DNA of 6,249 nucleotides, taken from contig LUSA01000092.1 in the NCBI GenBank assembly GCA_001629235.1, positions 1 to 6,249 on the forward strand, read 5' to 3'. The stretch comes from Marine group II euryarchaeote REDSEA-S43_B8. GTDB lineage: Archaea > Thermoplasmatota > Poseidoniia > Poseidoniales > Thalassarchaeaceae. A model generated the notes under the pieces. It saw nothing but the letters and a program-made list of their open reading frames with translations, did no database searches and was not told the DNA's origin. The position numbers and the translations under genes are program-made. Within the stretch, counting starts at the first letter, position 1; every line of letters starts with the position of its first letter. Below are positions 6,206-6,249 of this stretch, piece by piece.

Positions 6206-6249
6206 GCAAACCGGACACCAGATGAGTTGAAAGCGGTTGCACTCCGACG
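6196..6249 (-). pseudogene. Possible C-terminal tail of Kae1 (t6A synthase), out of frame with Bud32
   Basis: Read from the right edge, the frame beginning with the first base gives ATAFNSSGVRFAWSV before it overruns Bud32. Kae1 proteins end with a segment of the form 'VRPRWRVDEVEVTW'. If one base is added near 6194, this frame joins the Bud32 frame as VRFAWSV-x-AIHIWKPE, reproducing that spacing with Trp residues at both expected places. That would make a Kae1-Bud32 fusion like those of Thermoplasma and Methanocaldococcus. Only 18 codons are visible, so the call is tentative. Confidence 0.42.

Noticed and set aside
1..6249. CRISPR array, tRNA/rRNA, insertion sequence, toxin-antitoxin or defence system
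   Set aside because: No periodic repeats, tRNA-like cloverleaf, transposase or defence-type gene was recognised on either strand; nearly all bases are covered by the genes listed.

Overview
The window looks like archaeal DNA, most likely from a marine Thermoplasmata-type euryarchaeon (Marine Group II / Poseidoniales). The main reason is a Bud32 kinase preceded by what reads as the tail of a Kae1 protein; Kae1-Bud32 fusions are known in Thermoplasma and methanogens. Supporting signs are a RdgB/HAM1-type nucleotidase directly behind Bud32, almost no intergenic space, roughly half GC, a TATA-like box placed for a leaderless transcript, and a relative of the archaeal 2-phosphoglycerate kinases. 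The lineage is inferred from gene content, not proven.

Layout. From the left edge, the 3' end of a plus-strand gene (PI-PLC-like, start outside the window) runs to 308 and meets a minus-strand pair head-on: a SixA-type phosphohistidine phosphatase (309-770) and, upstream of it, a PaaG-like enoyl-CoA hydratase/isomerase (772-1433) that is broken. A 68-bp divergent spacer (1434-1501) separates this pair from a plus-strand aldehyde dehydrogenase reading frame (1502-3394). That frame runs without a stop into a P-loop kinase related to 2-phosphoglycerate kinase. It converges, with 4 bp between stops, on a minus-strand block read from the right edge: Bud32 (with a possible Kae1 tail upstream), RdgB, a membrane-anchored protein of unknown function carrying a frameshift, and a second enoyl-CoA hydratase (3399-4130) with an internal gap.

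Function. The two crotonase-family proteins and the aldehyde dehydrogenase fit acyl-CoA/aldehyde catabolism. Bud32 and Kae1 belong to the KEOPS machinery for tRNA t6A modification, and RdgB cleans the nucleotide pool. SixA would remove phosphate from phosphohistidine proteins.

The most notable feature is damage rather than a new system. Three neighbouring genes each lack a block of roughly 35-45 codons, or its equivalent across a gene boundary: ECH1 near 1000, ALDH/kinase near 2830, ECH2 near 3875. Three further places look like loss of a single base in a short G or C run: near 1000, near 4840 and near 6194. This may be real deletion and decay, or errors of cloning, assembly or base calling. 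Sequence alone cannot decide, but any novel-fusion claim for the ALDH-kinase frame should be read in this light. I saw no RNA genes, mobile elements, CRISPR arrays or long repeats, and no gene-free stretch over 300 bases.
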